51,363 nt of DNA from contig JAZQUI010000014.1 in assembly GCA_045631205.1 (NCBI GenBank), forward strand, positions 1 through 51,363, in the 5' to 3' direction. The position numbers and the translations under genes are program-made. Below, in pieces: positions 17,890-26,136 of the stretch. The notes under the pieces were generated by a model. It saw only the letters and a program-made list of their open reading frames with translations. It searched no databases and was not told the DNA's origin. How positions within the stretch are numbered: position 1 is the stretch's first letter; each line of letters starts with the position of its first letter. The stretch is from HGM04593 sp045631205 (GTDB taxonomy: Bacteria; Bacteroidota; Bacteroidia; Bacteroidales; Bacteroidaceae).

Positions 17890-19023
17890 TTACTTCTTCA
17901 GCAACTGCACCATCTTCTCGGCTGCGTGACGCGAAGCACCCGGCTCGCCAAGTATCTCTATCATACGGTCGTAACCGGCCAACATCGCAGCGCGGTCGGG
18001 CGAGGTTGATGGGAGAATTTTACCAAGCTCCGCAATAACATTTTCAACCTTCATATCGATAGCAACCAGCTCGCGCACTACCTCACGGTCGGCAATAAGG
18101 TTTACCAATGATATGTATTTCACCTTCAAGAAGTAAGGCTTCAATTTAGATATAATCCAAGGCACGGGAGTGCTGTAACAAACCACCTGTGGCACACGGA
18201 AAAGAGCCGTTTCGAGCGTTGCAGTACCCGATGTAACGAGCGCGGCGTGGGAGTGGGCAAGCAAGCGATATGTTTCACCGAAGATAATCTTTGCACCGGC
18301 AGCAAGATAAGGAGCATAAAACTCCTTGTCAATACCCGGAGCGCCGGCTATCACAGGCTGATACTCGGGGTAGTGTTTCATTGCATCGAGCATCATTGGC
18401 AAGTTGCCGGTAATCTCGTGCTTGCGACTACCGGCAAGCAAAGCTACCACAGGCTTGTCGCCAATTCCGAATTCGGAGCGGAAAGCCGCATCGTCGCAAG
18501 GAGTGGAACGCTGATAAGCATCTACGGCATCAACACAAGGATTACCAATGTAGTTTATGTCGTAATTATGCTTTTTGAAATATTCAACCTCAAAAGGAAG
18601 TATTGAGAAGAGTTCGTCAACATCGCGTTTTATATTCTTTATACGTCCCTCGCGCGACGCCCATATTTTGGGCGCAATGTAATAATAGACAGGAATATCG
18701 GTAGTGGCGTGTATGTCACGAGCAATAGAGAGATTGAAACCCGGATAATCTACAAGCACAAGCGCGTCAGGTGCCCAAGCTTTTATGTCAGCCTTGCACA
18801 TAGCCATATTGGCAAATATAGTGCGCAGGTTCAGAAGCACGGGCAAGAAACCCATAAATGCATGGTCGCGGTAGTGTTTCACACACGTTCCGCCCACCTG
18901 CGACATAAGGTCGCCGCCGAAAAAGCGGAATTCCGCATCCTTGTCGGCCGCCTTCAAAGCCTTCATAAGGTTGGAAGCGTGAAGGTCGCCCGATGCTTCG
19001 CCAACTATGAGATAATATTTCAT
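17890..19023 (-). CDS. lpxB: Lipid-A-disaccharide synthase
   Basis: A 377-residue GT19 enzyme joining UDP-2,3-diacylglucosamine and lipid X to give the lipid A disaccharide, acting at the inner face of the inner membrane. The N-terminus has the family block G-E-A-S-G-D-L-H (residues 7-14). Further on are D-Y-P-G-F-N, L-L-P-F-E and, in the C-terminal half, S-G-T-A-T-L-E-T-A. ATG 19023 is chosen because the family starts just before this block; an upstream in-frame ATG would add 13 unrelated residues. It follows surE by 26 bases in the same transcript. Confidence 0.94.
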   Translation of the reverse strand: MKYYLIVGEASGDLHASNLMKALKAADKDAEFRFFGGDLMSQVGGTCVKHYRDHAFMGFLPVLLNLRTIFANMAMCKADIKAWAPDALVLVDYPGFNLSIARDIHATTDIPVYYYIAPKIWASREGRIKNIKRDVDELFSILPFEVEYFKKHNYDINYIGNPCVDAVDAYQRSTPCDDAAFRSEFGIGDKPVVALLAGSRKHEITGNLPMMLDAMKHYPEYQPVIAGAPGIDKEFYAPYLAAGAKIIFGETYRLLAHSHAALVTSGTATLETALFRVPQVVCYSTPVPWIISKLKPYFLKVKYISLVNLIADREVVRELVAIDMKVENVIAELGKILPSTSPDRAAMLAGYDRMIEILGEPGASRHAAEKMVQLLKK

Positions 19024-19049
19024 TGCAACATTGGTTTTAATAAAATTCT

Positions 19050-19808
19050 TTAAAGTTCCCACTCCTGCATTTCGGCAAGCAATGTGTAATCGGTGAAATC
19101 TATTTTTGTAGGGGTAATGGTCACAAAATTATTGCTCAAAGCCACACGGTCGGCATCCTCGTCGCTGTCCGAGAGAGCAAACTCACCGGTAAGCCACCAC
19201 CACTCTCCGCCACGGGGATGAGTATGGGCTTCCCACTCATTAACCCACTCGCCAAGAGCCTGACGGCAAACTTTGACACCCGCATACGAAGGCGAGTCGG
19301 GGAAGTTTACATTCAAACAACTGCCAATGGGAAGACCGCGACGCAACACCTCTGCTACAATTTTGCGTATATAGGGATAGGTTGGTGAGAAATCGGCATC
19401 ATCGTCGTGTGAACACAGCGAGAATGCGATGGAAGGAATACCTTTCATACAACCTTCGATAACAACTCCCATTGTACCGGAATAATGCGCATTCACAGCA
19501 GAGTTATCACCATGGTTTATACCGCCAATGATTAAATCGGGAGTGCGGGGCACAACACTGTGACAGGCAAGTTTCACGCAATCGCTCGGTGTACCTGTGC
19601 AAGCAAAAACCTGTAACCCGGGCTCAGAAGCAACCTCCCACACCTTGATGGGCACCTCGCTGGTTATGGCACAGCCTTTGCCCGAACGCCCGGTATGGGG
19701 CGCAACAACTACAACATCACCAAACTCCATCAACACCCTTACGAGGCAATTTATACCCTTGGCCTTGTAGCCGTCATCGTTAGAAACAAGAATTAAAGGA
19801 CGCTCCAT
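19050..19808 (-). CDS. surE: 5'/3'-nucleotidase SurE
   Basis: A 252-residue metal-dependent phosphatase of nucleoside monophosphates and short polyphosphates. The active-site block S-N-D-D-G is at residues 9-13, G-T-P-S-D-C-V at about 77-83, and G-G-I-N-H-G-x-N about 20 residues later. These are the conserved metal and phosphate ligands. First gene of a surE-lpxB unit. The promoter element TATCTTCG lies at 19841-19834, about 26 bases upstream. Beyond it begins the AT-rich accessory island. Confidence 0.94.
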   Translation of the reverse strand: MERPLILVSNDDGYKAKGINCLVRVLMEFGDVVVVAPHTGRSGKGCAITSEVPIKVWEVASEPGLQVFACTGTPSDCVKLACHSVVPRTPDLIIGGINHGDNSAVNAHYSGTMGVVIEGCMKGIPSIAFSLCSHDDDADFSPTYPYIRKIVAEVLRRGLPIGSCLNVNFPDSPSYAGVKVCRQALGEWVNEWEAHTHPRGGEWWWLTGEFALSDSDEDADRVALSNNFVTITPTKIDFTDYTLLAEMQEWEL

Positions 19809-19833
19809 AGTAATTTATGTTTAATATCAAGTG

Positions 19834-19841
19834 CGAAGATA
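19834..19841 (-). promoter_or_regulatory. -7 element of surE-lpxB (TATCTTCG variant)
   Basis: On the minus strand TATCTTCGC lies about 26 bases before the surE ATG. The same octamer precedes parA, alaS and the GHL10 gene. Confidence 0.45.
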
Positions 19842-19919
19842 CTAAAAAGTCCGAAAAGCCCCAAAAGAGAGTAACTCTAATAACAAAAAAGGTTATTAAA
19901 TTTCTCCACATTTTCGCAA

Positions 19920-20040
19920 CGACAGATTTTCACACGAAGCAAACAAGATAACATATTGATTTAAAACATATTAAAAATTCAATGTTACAGATTATAAATG
20001 CGTCAAAATTTGCAAAGAGGTAAAATAGGTGGTAATTTTG
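19920..20040 (+). repeat. Island promoter repeat, copy 1 (TTTG-N20-TAATTTTG)
   Basis: About 120 bp are repeated with few changes at 22691-22810. The best-kept core is ACAGATTATAAATGCGTCAA followed by AATTTGC. It carries a full Bacteroidota promoter: TTTG at 20009-20012 and TAATTTTG at 20033-20040, exactly 20 bases apart. An upstream TTGATTTAAAACA block is also kept. It sits about 57 bases before the lipoprotein ATG. Confidence 0.85.
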
Positions 20041-20096
20041 TACCGCAAAACAAGAAAAACAATTCATCAAATTTTATTTAAAAAAGAACCTTTAAT

Positions 20097-20978
20097 ATGG
20101 TAAAAAATCATATATTAAAAGTATCAGGATTATTACTTATTGTACTATTCGTTACAATAGCATGTACAAAGGACGAAACGAATGATTTCATCGAGAACTA
20201 TTCTACAGTACAACGATGTAAAAAAGTAAATACAAAGACCCGTAGCATTGCATATCAAACTTGGGAAGAGGTTGATAAAAGAATGGCTGAAATAAATGCA
20301 AAATACAATACAAAATGGTGTATTCCAGAAACCCTTTCGCCCGATCGTTTCACAGAAGAATTTTTCATTAATTTAGAAAATTACATTCGTAAAGAATTAG
20401 GCCTACCAACCATTCAAGCCCAAGCCCTTATTGACGACTCTACAATCTATGAGGTTGCAGTAGCATCAACAGGAGAACAAGAAGGTGAACAGATTGTTTT
20501 AGAAGAAAAAGATTTCACTGGTAATGGTTGTATTACTGTTAATTTAACAAGATTGAATCTTCTAAGTACTGGAACTCCATTTTTAAATTATAAATTTAAC
20601 ATATCATATATATTCTTTAATGGAAAAAGTGGTGAGTGGCTAAAAGAATCTGACGAGTTCCCTGAGAAAGAAATTGTTACTTTTGTTGATGAAACTGAAT
20701 ATAAAAAATCAAACTCTATTTATTCAAAATATGATAACGTCACAGACTTTATAATTGAGGCATACGCAGATGATTATAAAGTAATATATAAAAAGGGTTC
20801 TTTAAAACTTGGCAGTAATATTGAAGGATATTACAATCTCGGAGAAGATTCGGAGCCGACAGCGGATGATTTTAATTTTTCTTACACTTTTGAAATTATA
20901 ATTGGAACATCCACTATACAAGTTTATGCAATACACCCTGCTAACACTTTCAGCATTTACATTACCACACCTATGTAA
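20097..20978 (+). CDS. Surface-type lipoprotein, island module copy 1
   Basis: A 293-residue protein of no family I recognise. A lipoprotein signal (TIAC, Cys at residue 23) is followed by T-K-D-E, an acidic +2 to +5 pattern like the surface-export signal of Bacteroidota lipoproteins. Residues about 50-100 form a helical domain (E-E-V-D-K-R-M-A-E-I-N-A-K-Y-N-T-K-W, then R-F-T-E-E-F-F-I-N-L-E-N-Y) shared with the 114-residue protein at 22850. The remaining ~180 residues are rich in beta-type sequence and acidic. Base composition is much more A+T rich than the surE and parA sides. First gene of a probable two-gene unit with 21081-22649. Function unknown. Confidence 0.75.
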   Translation: MVKNHILKVSGLLLIVLFVTIACTKDETNDFIENYSTVQRCKKVNTKTRSIAYQTWEEVDKRMAEINAKYNTKWCIPETLSPDRFTEEFFINLENYIRKELGLPTIQAQALIDDSTIYEVAVASTGEQEGEQIVLEEKDFTGNGCITVNLTRLNLLSTGTPFLNYKFNISYIFFNGKSGEWLKESDEFPEKEIVTFVDETEYKKSNSIYSKYDNVTDFIIEAYADDYKVIYKKGSLKLGSNIEGYYNLGEDSEPTADDFNFSYTFEIIIGTSTIQVYAIHPANTFSIYITTPM

Positions 20979-21080
20979 TAATTGTCAAACTATTAGACTT
21001 TGAACACAAGCATTAATATAAGCATTATTCCCTCAATGGTTTGGCATAGAGTGGTTTGTTGTTTTTTAAAATCTTATATT

Positions 21081-22649
21081 ATGAAAGTGGCATTTATACT
21101 CTGTCTTCTAATTCTATTTTGTGAAACAAATGCAACAGGAAATAATAGACAATCAAGTAAAAATATTTGTATTCAAGACACGCTCACACATCAAAATCCA
21201 AAGAACAAATACAAGCACATATTCGGAACTAACAGAAACGACAAAGTGCTTAAAAAACAGAGTGTTAGAAATTTAACACTTCTCGAAGATTTTATTGCCA
21301 TACATAAAATAATACAGGCGCAACACCCAAAAACTCAATTTGAAATACACCTGCTCCAAAATTCATTTCCGTTTATATGCCCCACATACAATAACCCTTA
21401 CGACACAATAGTCGTTAAGAACAATTACTACAATGAATTGATGCAAAAATTGAATGAGAAAAAATACAATAACCCCGAAGAGGCAGAACGGTCTTTTAAA
21501 CATCAACTAGAAGAAAGCATGCCGGTCGTTACTAAAATGCGCCGAGGCGACTATTGGGAGATAATTTTCGCCCACTACGATGCCTATCTGCCACTAGGCA
21601 TCAGAGAGGACCATAAAAGGGCTATAGATGAACTGAATGACTCACTTGCACTATCGTGGAACGACACTATTTATGTTTGGAATGAGTATATCACAAACAC
21701 GGCAAAGCATATTAAAAGCCGAATACAAAGCGGAGACTCCATTATGCGGTTGCAAACAAAGACATATTTTCTCTATTTGCAGAACAACAGCACCACCCTC
21801 CCTTGGCTGGAACAGTTACAGCTTGCTCAAAAAACAGGAGAAAAAAGCAATGCCCCGATAAAACTAAAAGAATACAAAGAAATTGGAGAGATAAAAGGCG
21901 AGAAGCACAAGAAGAAGGTGGTAAAAGAACTTTTTTCCCCGTACAGTTGCATTGCTCTGAAAAACGGGGCACACACTACGCAATACGGAATATATAACAT
22001 TGGATTCATCGGAGGATTGTTGCCAGAAAGAGATAATATCGAAGCCCATTTAGAGAAGCTAAAGGAGAAACTCTGCAAAATAATAGAGCCGGGAATGAAG
22101 ATGGTAAAACTTGAATGGGAGTATAAAAATCATACATACTACACCACGGCTTTTGTGTCGCAAAAAACCAACAGCATAGTGTACGACAATGTAGGCTGTA
22201 TTGCAACAGGAGAAATAATAGAGGGAGACATTACAAGAGAACTCGAAAACTTAAGATTGCCATACAAGAACACAAGCGACAAGAAAGAGGATGGGATGCA
22301 GGTAGTACAGCCTGCCCCCTTTGGAAAAAGCCGATTGGAAAAAGACCTCTTTGGGAATACAAAATACTCCTGCTATGTATTCAGCGAGGCGAAGTTCAAC
22401 GAAGGAGGTGTACTCAAAGAGCACGTAATAAAGCACGATAGTTACGCGGCACCACTTTTCGACTGCAAGGCAGAGATTAGAAAGATTGATAGCATAGAGG
22501 GGAAAAGCGAGCAATGCTCCTTTACTTGGATTATGGGATATGGAACAAGCCCCGTTAAACTCATTTGGGGAAGCGACGGCCGCCCCACCTCTCCCTATGC
22601 CGAAGAGTGCGAACTAGGGGAGGGTAAGCACAAACCCGGTTGGTGGTGA
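21081..22649 (+). CDS. Secreted protein of unknown function with a WEYK/SIVYDN domain
   Basis: A 522-residue protein with a signal peptide (residues 1-20) and no lipobox. I do not recognise the family. The N-terminal ~300 residues are charged and helical with repeated Lys/Glu segments. At about 360-420 is a domain (K-L-E-W-E-Y-K-N-H-T-Y-Y-T-T, then N-S-I-V-Y-D-N-V-G and T-G-E) also found at the C-terminus of the 222-residue membrane protein at 24560. The tail is Gly/Pro/Trp-rich and ends in G-W-W. ATG 21081 is chosen because it begins a clear signal peptide; the frame is open 27 codons further up. It lies about 100 bases after the lipoprotein gene with no terminator between. Confidence 0.65.
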   Translation: MKVAFILCLLILFCETNATGNNRQSSKNICIQDTLTHQNPKNKYKHIFGTNRNDKVLKKQSVRNLTLLEDFIAIHKIIQAQHPKTQFEIHLLQNSFPFICPTYNNPYDTIVVKNNYYNELMQKLNEKKYNNPEEAERSFKHQLEESMPVVTKMRRGDYWEIIFAHYDAYLPLGIREDHKRAIDELNDSLALSWNDTIYVWNEYITNTAKHIKSRIQSGDSIMRLQTKTYFLYLQNNSTTLPWLEQLQLAQKTGEKSNAPIKLKEYKEIGEIKGEKHKKKVVKELFSPYSCIALKNGAHTTQYGIYNIGFIGGLLPERDNIEAHLEKLKEKLCKIIEPGMKMVKLEWEYKNHTYYTTAFVSQKTNSIVYDNVGCIATGEIIEGDITRELENLRLPYKNTSDKKEDGMQVVQPAPFGKSRLEKDLFGNTKYSCYVFSEAKFNEGGVLKEHVIKHDSYAAPLFDCKAEIRKIDSIEGKSEQCSFTWIMGYGTSPVKLIWGSDGRPTSPYAEECELGEGKHKPGWW

Positions 22650-22690
22650 TGGAAATAAAATTTACAAGATTTTTCACTACTTTTTTAAAG

Positions 22691-22810
22691 CGACAGTTTT
22701 TACGTCGTGCAAACAGCACAACACATTGATTTAAAACACATTAAAAACCCAACGTAACAGATTATAAATGCGTCAAAATTTGCAGATGGGTGAAATTAGC
22801 GGTAATTTTG
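22691..22810 (+). repeat. Island promoter repeat, copy 2 (TTTG-N20-TAATTTTG)
   Basis: Second copy of the repeat at 19920-20040, about 2770 bp away in the same orientation. TTTG (22779-22782) and TAATTTTG (22803-22810) keep the 20-base spacing. Differences cluster in the spacer and around 22745-22755. It ends 40 bases before the next lipoprotein ATG. Confidence 0.85.
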
Positions 22811-22849
22811 CTTACCGTAAATTTATTAACCTATTAAATTATAGAAACT

Positions 22850-23194
22850 ATGGCTGACCTTAAAAGATTCAAGAGATTATTAAGAAATGCATTTTTATTA
22901 TTCAGCGTCTTCTTAACAACAACCGCATGTACCAATGACGAAAGCAATAATATCATCGAGAATAATCTGGTAACACAAAAAAGTAATAAAACACTACCCC
23001 TTGATTACAGATATCAAACGCAGGAAGAAATCGATAGGAGATTGACAAAAATAAATGCGAGATTTAATACAAATTGGTCTAATCCAGGAACCATTGCACC
23101 CAATCGTTTTACAGAAAAGTTTTTCGTTAATTTAGAAAATTATTTAAAAGAAAAAGAAGCAGAAGAAGTTTCGTTAAATAATACACAAAAATAA
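22850..23194 (+). CDS. Short lipoprotein, truncated paralogue of the 20097 gene
   Basis: A 114-residue protein. The lipobox TTAC (Cys at residue 26) is followed by T-N-D-E. After it the residues align with the 293-residue lipoprotein: I-E-N, Y-Q-T-x-E-E-I-D-R-R-L, I-N-A-R-F-N-T-N-W, P-N-R-F-T-E-K-F-F-V-N-L-E-N-Y. It stops about 15 residues past this shared domain, so the beta-rich C-terminal part of its paralogue is missing. It may be a functional minimal form or a remnant. Its promoter repeat is intact. Confidence 0.7.
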   Translation: MADLKRFKRLLRNAFLLFSVFLTTTACTNDESNNIIENNLVTQKSNKTLPLDYRYQTQEEIDRRLTKINARFNTNWSNPGTIAPNRFTEKFFVNLENYLKEKEAEEVSLNNTQK

Positions 23195-23343
23195 CACAAA
23201 CGAACGAGAAACATAAAGTTTGCTTTAACGTATTTCAAAGTGAGTGTAGTCTGTTTTCGCGATTTATCGTAAAAAGAAAGACTATTTATTTGATTATATA
23301 TACCGTTTATTGACCGGCGTATAAATCCTTAAAATCAAGTTCT

Positions 23344-23380
23344 ATACATATTCTTCTCCGTAACGGGGAAGAATATGTAT
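23344..23380. other. Perfect 17-bp hairpin with TAA loop
   Basis: ATACATATTCTTC (23344-23356) pairs with GAAGAATATGTAT (23368-23380), and the inner TCCG/CGGG extends the stem to 17 pairs, leaving a 3-base loop. No T-run follows on the plus strand, so it is not a standard terminator. It may be a transcript-end processing stem or part of a mobile element. Confidence 0.6.
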
Positions 23381-23393
23381 ATCAGTTTAAATA

Positions 23394-23499
23394 TTAAGAA
23401 ACTGTTTAAATTTCTTATAAAATCATACCAAAAGTGATGTTTTGTTTTTTAGTCTCATTCCTCAAACTATCTCAAAATAAAGTTGAAACAGTTTCTAAA
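23394..23499. mobile_element. MITE-like element of ~105 bp with ~20-bp terminal inverted repeats
   Basis: The left end TTAAGAAACTGTTTAAATTT and the right end (reverse complement TTTAGAAACTGTTTCAACTT) match at most positions, with a perfect 11-bp core AGAAACTGTTT (23397-23407 and 23486-23496). The interior is non-coding. The size fits a non-autonomous insertion or an internally deleted IS. No target-site duplication could be fixed by eye and the parent family is unknown. Confidence 0.5.
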
Positions 23500-23511
23500 G
23501 CATAGAGAAAA

Positions 23512-24129
23512 ATGAAGAAGAAAATTATTATCAGTTCATTTATTCTAATTGTGTCCTTTGCTTTTTTTTGTTATATACAATACATATGCTCATCACAGGC
23601 AAACAGCGCAATTCTATCTTTTTATTATAAGCATATTGAACGTGACACATTCAAGCATAATGCTGCAATGTTTTTGCTCGACAATATGCAATATCACTAT
23701 TCTTATAAAGAAATACCGAAGCCAAACAAACAGTGGGAGAGTTGGAGAAAGGAAACCGATGATATTATAAAAGAAATACTAACAGAATACCAATACGAGA
23801 ACATTCCGCAAGGCATTATAAGAAAAATACAAGCCAATAGAGAACACACTTTTACCGACACATTAGCAATATTACCGGAAAATCTATTCAGAGATAATAC
23901 ACATATAACAAATTTATTTCTCATACAGCACATTGAAAATGCATTTAATGTGTGGGAAAAATCCAAATATGCAAAAAACCTCTCTTTTGAAGAGTTCAAA
24001 GAGTTTATACTACCTTATCGTTCACTTCGTTACTATGGATTTACAAACAATGGTTCATCATTAAATAATTTATTTGCAGACATTCTGCAATTAAATCATA
24101 CAAATAACATTGTTGAATGCATTTTTTGA
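23512..24129 (+). pseudogene. Fragment of a Bacteroidales transglutaminase-like protein (N-terminal part)
   Basis: An ORF of 205 residues. An N-terminal membrane segment (about 5-25) is followed by A-A-M-F-L-L-D-N-M-Q-Y-H-Y-S and, at about 140-170, L-I-Q-H-I-E-N-A-F-x-x-W...L-S-F-E-E-F-K-E-F-I-L-P-Y-R. I recognise this as the N-terminal half of Bacteroidales transglutaminase-like proteins. The sequence loses similarity after L-P-Y-R and stops, so the catalytic Cys-His-Asp part is absent. Its end overlaps the next fragment in another frame. Most likely a decayed gene. The ATG lies 12 bases after the MITE-like repeat. Confidence 0.55.
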
Positions 24130-24523
24130 TAATTACAATTCATACTCCATAAACAGAGGCAATCTATTATATTCATTGGCAACTATTGAATACAACAATA
24201 AAGATTATACACAATGTCTTAAAGTAAGTAATGAATGCAAACAATACATTTCAAGTTATGATCTTGAAGTTATGATTGCCAATTGCCATATGTTTTTAGG
24301 GAATTTCAACAAAGCAGACGAGCACTATATAAAAGCCGGTTATATGTGTCCCAATCGTTTTGTTCCATTATACCAGCGATTTAAAATTTATAAACAATTA
24401 GGTAAAACAACGAAAATGCAAATATTAGGCAATAACATATTAAAGAAGAAAATAAAAGTACCATCAAAAGAAATAGATATAATATTAAACAATGTCAAAT
24501 ACGAATTATGCCACCTGCAATAG
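24095..24523 (+). pseudogene. C-terminal TPR fragment resembling Bacteroidales O-antigen-ligase-type proteins
   Basis: The frame is open from 24095, and the only possible start codons before the conserved part are TTG (24110, 24113). It has TPR-like helices (L-L-Y-S-L-A-T-I-E-Y-N-N-K-D-Y, then N-C-H-M-F-L-G-N-F-N-K-A). It ends with C-P-N-R-F-V-P-L-Y-x-x-F-K-I-Y and K-K-K-I-K-V-P-S, a tail I associate with the C-terminus of Bacteroidales Wzy/O-antigen-ligase-type membrane proteins. The membrane part is missing. I read it as a 3' gene fragment joined to the preceding 5' fragment by a deletion. Confidence 0.5.
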
Positions 24524-24544
24524 GTTTTATTAAATTCTCATCAT

Positions 24545-24552
24545 TATATTTG
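24545..24552 (+). promoter_or_regulatory. -7 element directly before the 24560 gene
   Basis: TATATTTG matches TAnnTTTG and ends only 7 bases before the ATG, which would give a leaderless or nearly leaderless transcript. The -33 region is weak. Confidence 0.45.
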
Positions 24553-24559
24553 CAATATT

Positions 24560-25228
24560 ATGAAATATCTCATACTACATATATTAAATAGCCTTGTTGT
24601 GGCATATACAATATATCAAACATTCTGTAACGAGTCACTTATGTTGCACCCGCGGATGCTGACAATATTTGTAATCTTGCTTGTTGCTGACATCTCAGTT
24701 GCTATCATCAATAAAAAGAACAAAAGCATATTATTAACCTCTTCTCTTCTATTATTTTTCACTATTGCAATAAACACAATTATAACCCAAATTTCAGCAA
24801 GGAACATAAATGTAGAGCCGTGGCAAACACAATGCGAATATGCAAAAAGACTCACAACCGCTGTCGATAGTTGCAAAATAAAATTTATAGGACGCGGCAA
24901 AAAGCAGATGATAAGAAATGAAGAAGAAAAGAATAAACTGCTTGAAAAGATGTTCGGCCCCGATGCGGTAATTGCCGAGAAAAACATTATATGCAGTATT
25001 GAAGAAATGAAACACGACACAGTTTTCTTCGAAAAAGTTATGCTGATAAAAAAAAAGGTGGAACCATTAATTCACATAGGAACCGAAACTATGGAAATGG
25101 AGTGGGAATATAAAGGCAAGCATTATTTCACCACAAGCATACTATCGAGCACAGGTAGCATAGTTTATGACAACATCGGAACGATGGGAACCGGTCGTTG
25201 TTTTCATTACTCATCGGACAATTTTTAA
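24560..25228 (+). CDS. Membrane protein with WEYK/SIVYDN domain, island module copy 2
   Basis: A 222-residue protein, family unknown. Three hydrophobic segments (about 4-21, 33-50, 58-77) are followed by a soluble C-terminal part. Residues about 180-215 (M-E-W-E-Y-K-G-K-H-Y-F-T-T, then G-S-I-V-Y-D-N-I-G and G-T-G-R) match the domain in the 522-residue secreted protein at 21081. The charged stretch before it (E-E-E-K-N-K-L-L-E-K-M-F-G-P) has no match that I can place. It lies 12 bases before the regulator gene and probably shares its transcript. High A+T like the rest of the island. Confidence 0.65.
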   Translation: MKYLILHILNSLVVAYTIYQTFCNESLMLHPRMLTIFVILLVADISVAIINKKNKSILLTSSLLLFFTIAINTIITQISARNINVEPWQTQCEYAKRLTTAVDSCKIKFIGRGKKQMIRNEEEKNKLLEKMFGPDAVIAEKNIICSIEEMKHDTVFFEKVMLIKKKVEPLIHIGTETMEMEWEYKGKHYFTTSILSSTGSIVYDNIGTMGTGRCFHYSSDNF

Positions 25229-25240
25229 GAGCAAACGATT

Positions 25241-26119
25241 ATGATTTTTTTACACATAACACTATTATTCGTACTTCTATCCTGCAACAACGATTATGAT
25301 AAGAACGACAATTATAGGCAGATGCAGGTTCATTACGAAAAAGGACACGAATTATTCTTGAAAGGAGAGTTAAACGAAGGTTTCGAAGAACTATATAAGG
25401 CCGAAGAACTTGCAATTAAATTGAATGACAATGAGTATTACTCACTCATTCAGCACCATTGGAACAATTTCCCCGACAAATATGCTCTAAATTCATTGAG
25501 GAATGACAAACTTCATCTTAAAACATTGGAACAGGAACTTGTTACCGAAAATAACAATTATCTCATATACACCATTGCATTCTTTTTCGTATTTCTCACC
25601 ACTTTCATCATATATTTATACCTTAAAAAGAGAGAACACCACGAAGAGGCTTGCGAACAGATAGGAACAATGCTGAACGATATTGAAAATATGCAGAAAA
25701 AAGAAAAGGAGATTGAATATATTTCAAAAAGGATATTCAAAGAACGCTTTGCAACCCTAGATGAAATATGCAACGACTTTTACCAACATGCCGACAAATA
25801 CAGCGACGCCGAAAGAGGCAGAAGAGTAAACAAGATAATAAACAAGTTCAAAAGCAGAGAATCGTTATTGCAACTCGAAGATATTATAAACAAATACAAT
25901 GGTAACATAATTATAAAATTGCGAGAACAAGTACCGTCGATAAAAGAGGATGATATAAATATTATAATATACTCGCTAGCCAATTTATCTAATAACACCA
26001 TAAGTTTTCTCACCGACAAGCCCGTAAGCTATATCTACACCAGACGGTCGAAAATTAGAAAGAAGATTAAAGAATCGAATGCAAAAGATGCCTGCCTGTT
26101 CATAGAACATCTAAAATAA
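25241..26119 (+). CDS. Membrane-anchored TPR lipoprotein with C-terminal HTH-like region
   Basis: A 292-residue protein. A lipoprotein signal (LLSC, Cys at residue 15) is followed by N-N-D. TPR-like helices span about 25-75, a transmembrane segment 107-125, and a coiled coil with K/E-rich heptads 130-165. The C-terminal region (R-E-Q-V-P-S-I-K-E-D-D-I-N-I-I, then S-Y-I-Y-T-R-R-S-K-I-R-K-K-I) resembles the degenerate LuxR-type helix-turn-helix of Bacteroidales TPR regulators, whose usual members have more TPRs. It could pass an envelope signal to nearby genes, but DNA binding by a membrane-held protein is inference. Last gene of the island, ending at a terminator. Confidence 0.65.
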   Translation: MIFLHITLLFVLLSCNNDYDKNDNYRQMQVHYEKGHELFLKGELNEGFEELYKAEELAIKLNDNEYYSLIQHHWNNFPDKYALNSLRNDKLHLKTLEQELVTENNNYLIYTIAFFFVFLTTFIIYLYLKKREHHEEACEQIGTMLNDIENMQKKEKEIEYISKRIFKERFATLDEICNDFYQHADKYSDAERGRRVNKIINKFKSRESLLQLEDIINKYNGNIIIKLREQVPSIKEDDINIIIYSLANLSNNTISFLTDKPVSYIYTRRSKIRKKIKESNAKDACLFIEHLK

Positions 26120-26136
26120 GATTAGCACATATCATA

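Larger units (their letters stand above)
23195..23511. other. Gene-free stretch with a long hairpin and a MITE-like inverted repeat
   Basis: No supported ORF. It contains the 17-bp hairpin at 23344-23380 and the inverted-repeat unit at 23394-23499, described separately. The remainder is A+T rich without other structure that I can see. Confidence 0.6.

Noticed and set aside
24110..24523. Intact small TPR gene starting at 24110
   Set aside because: The only starts before the conserved part are TTG codons, and the sequence matches the tail of a longer family, so a gene fragment is more likely.
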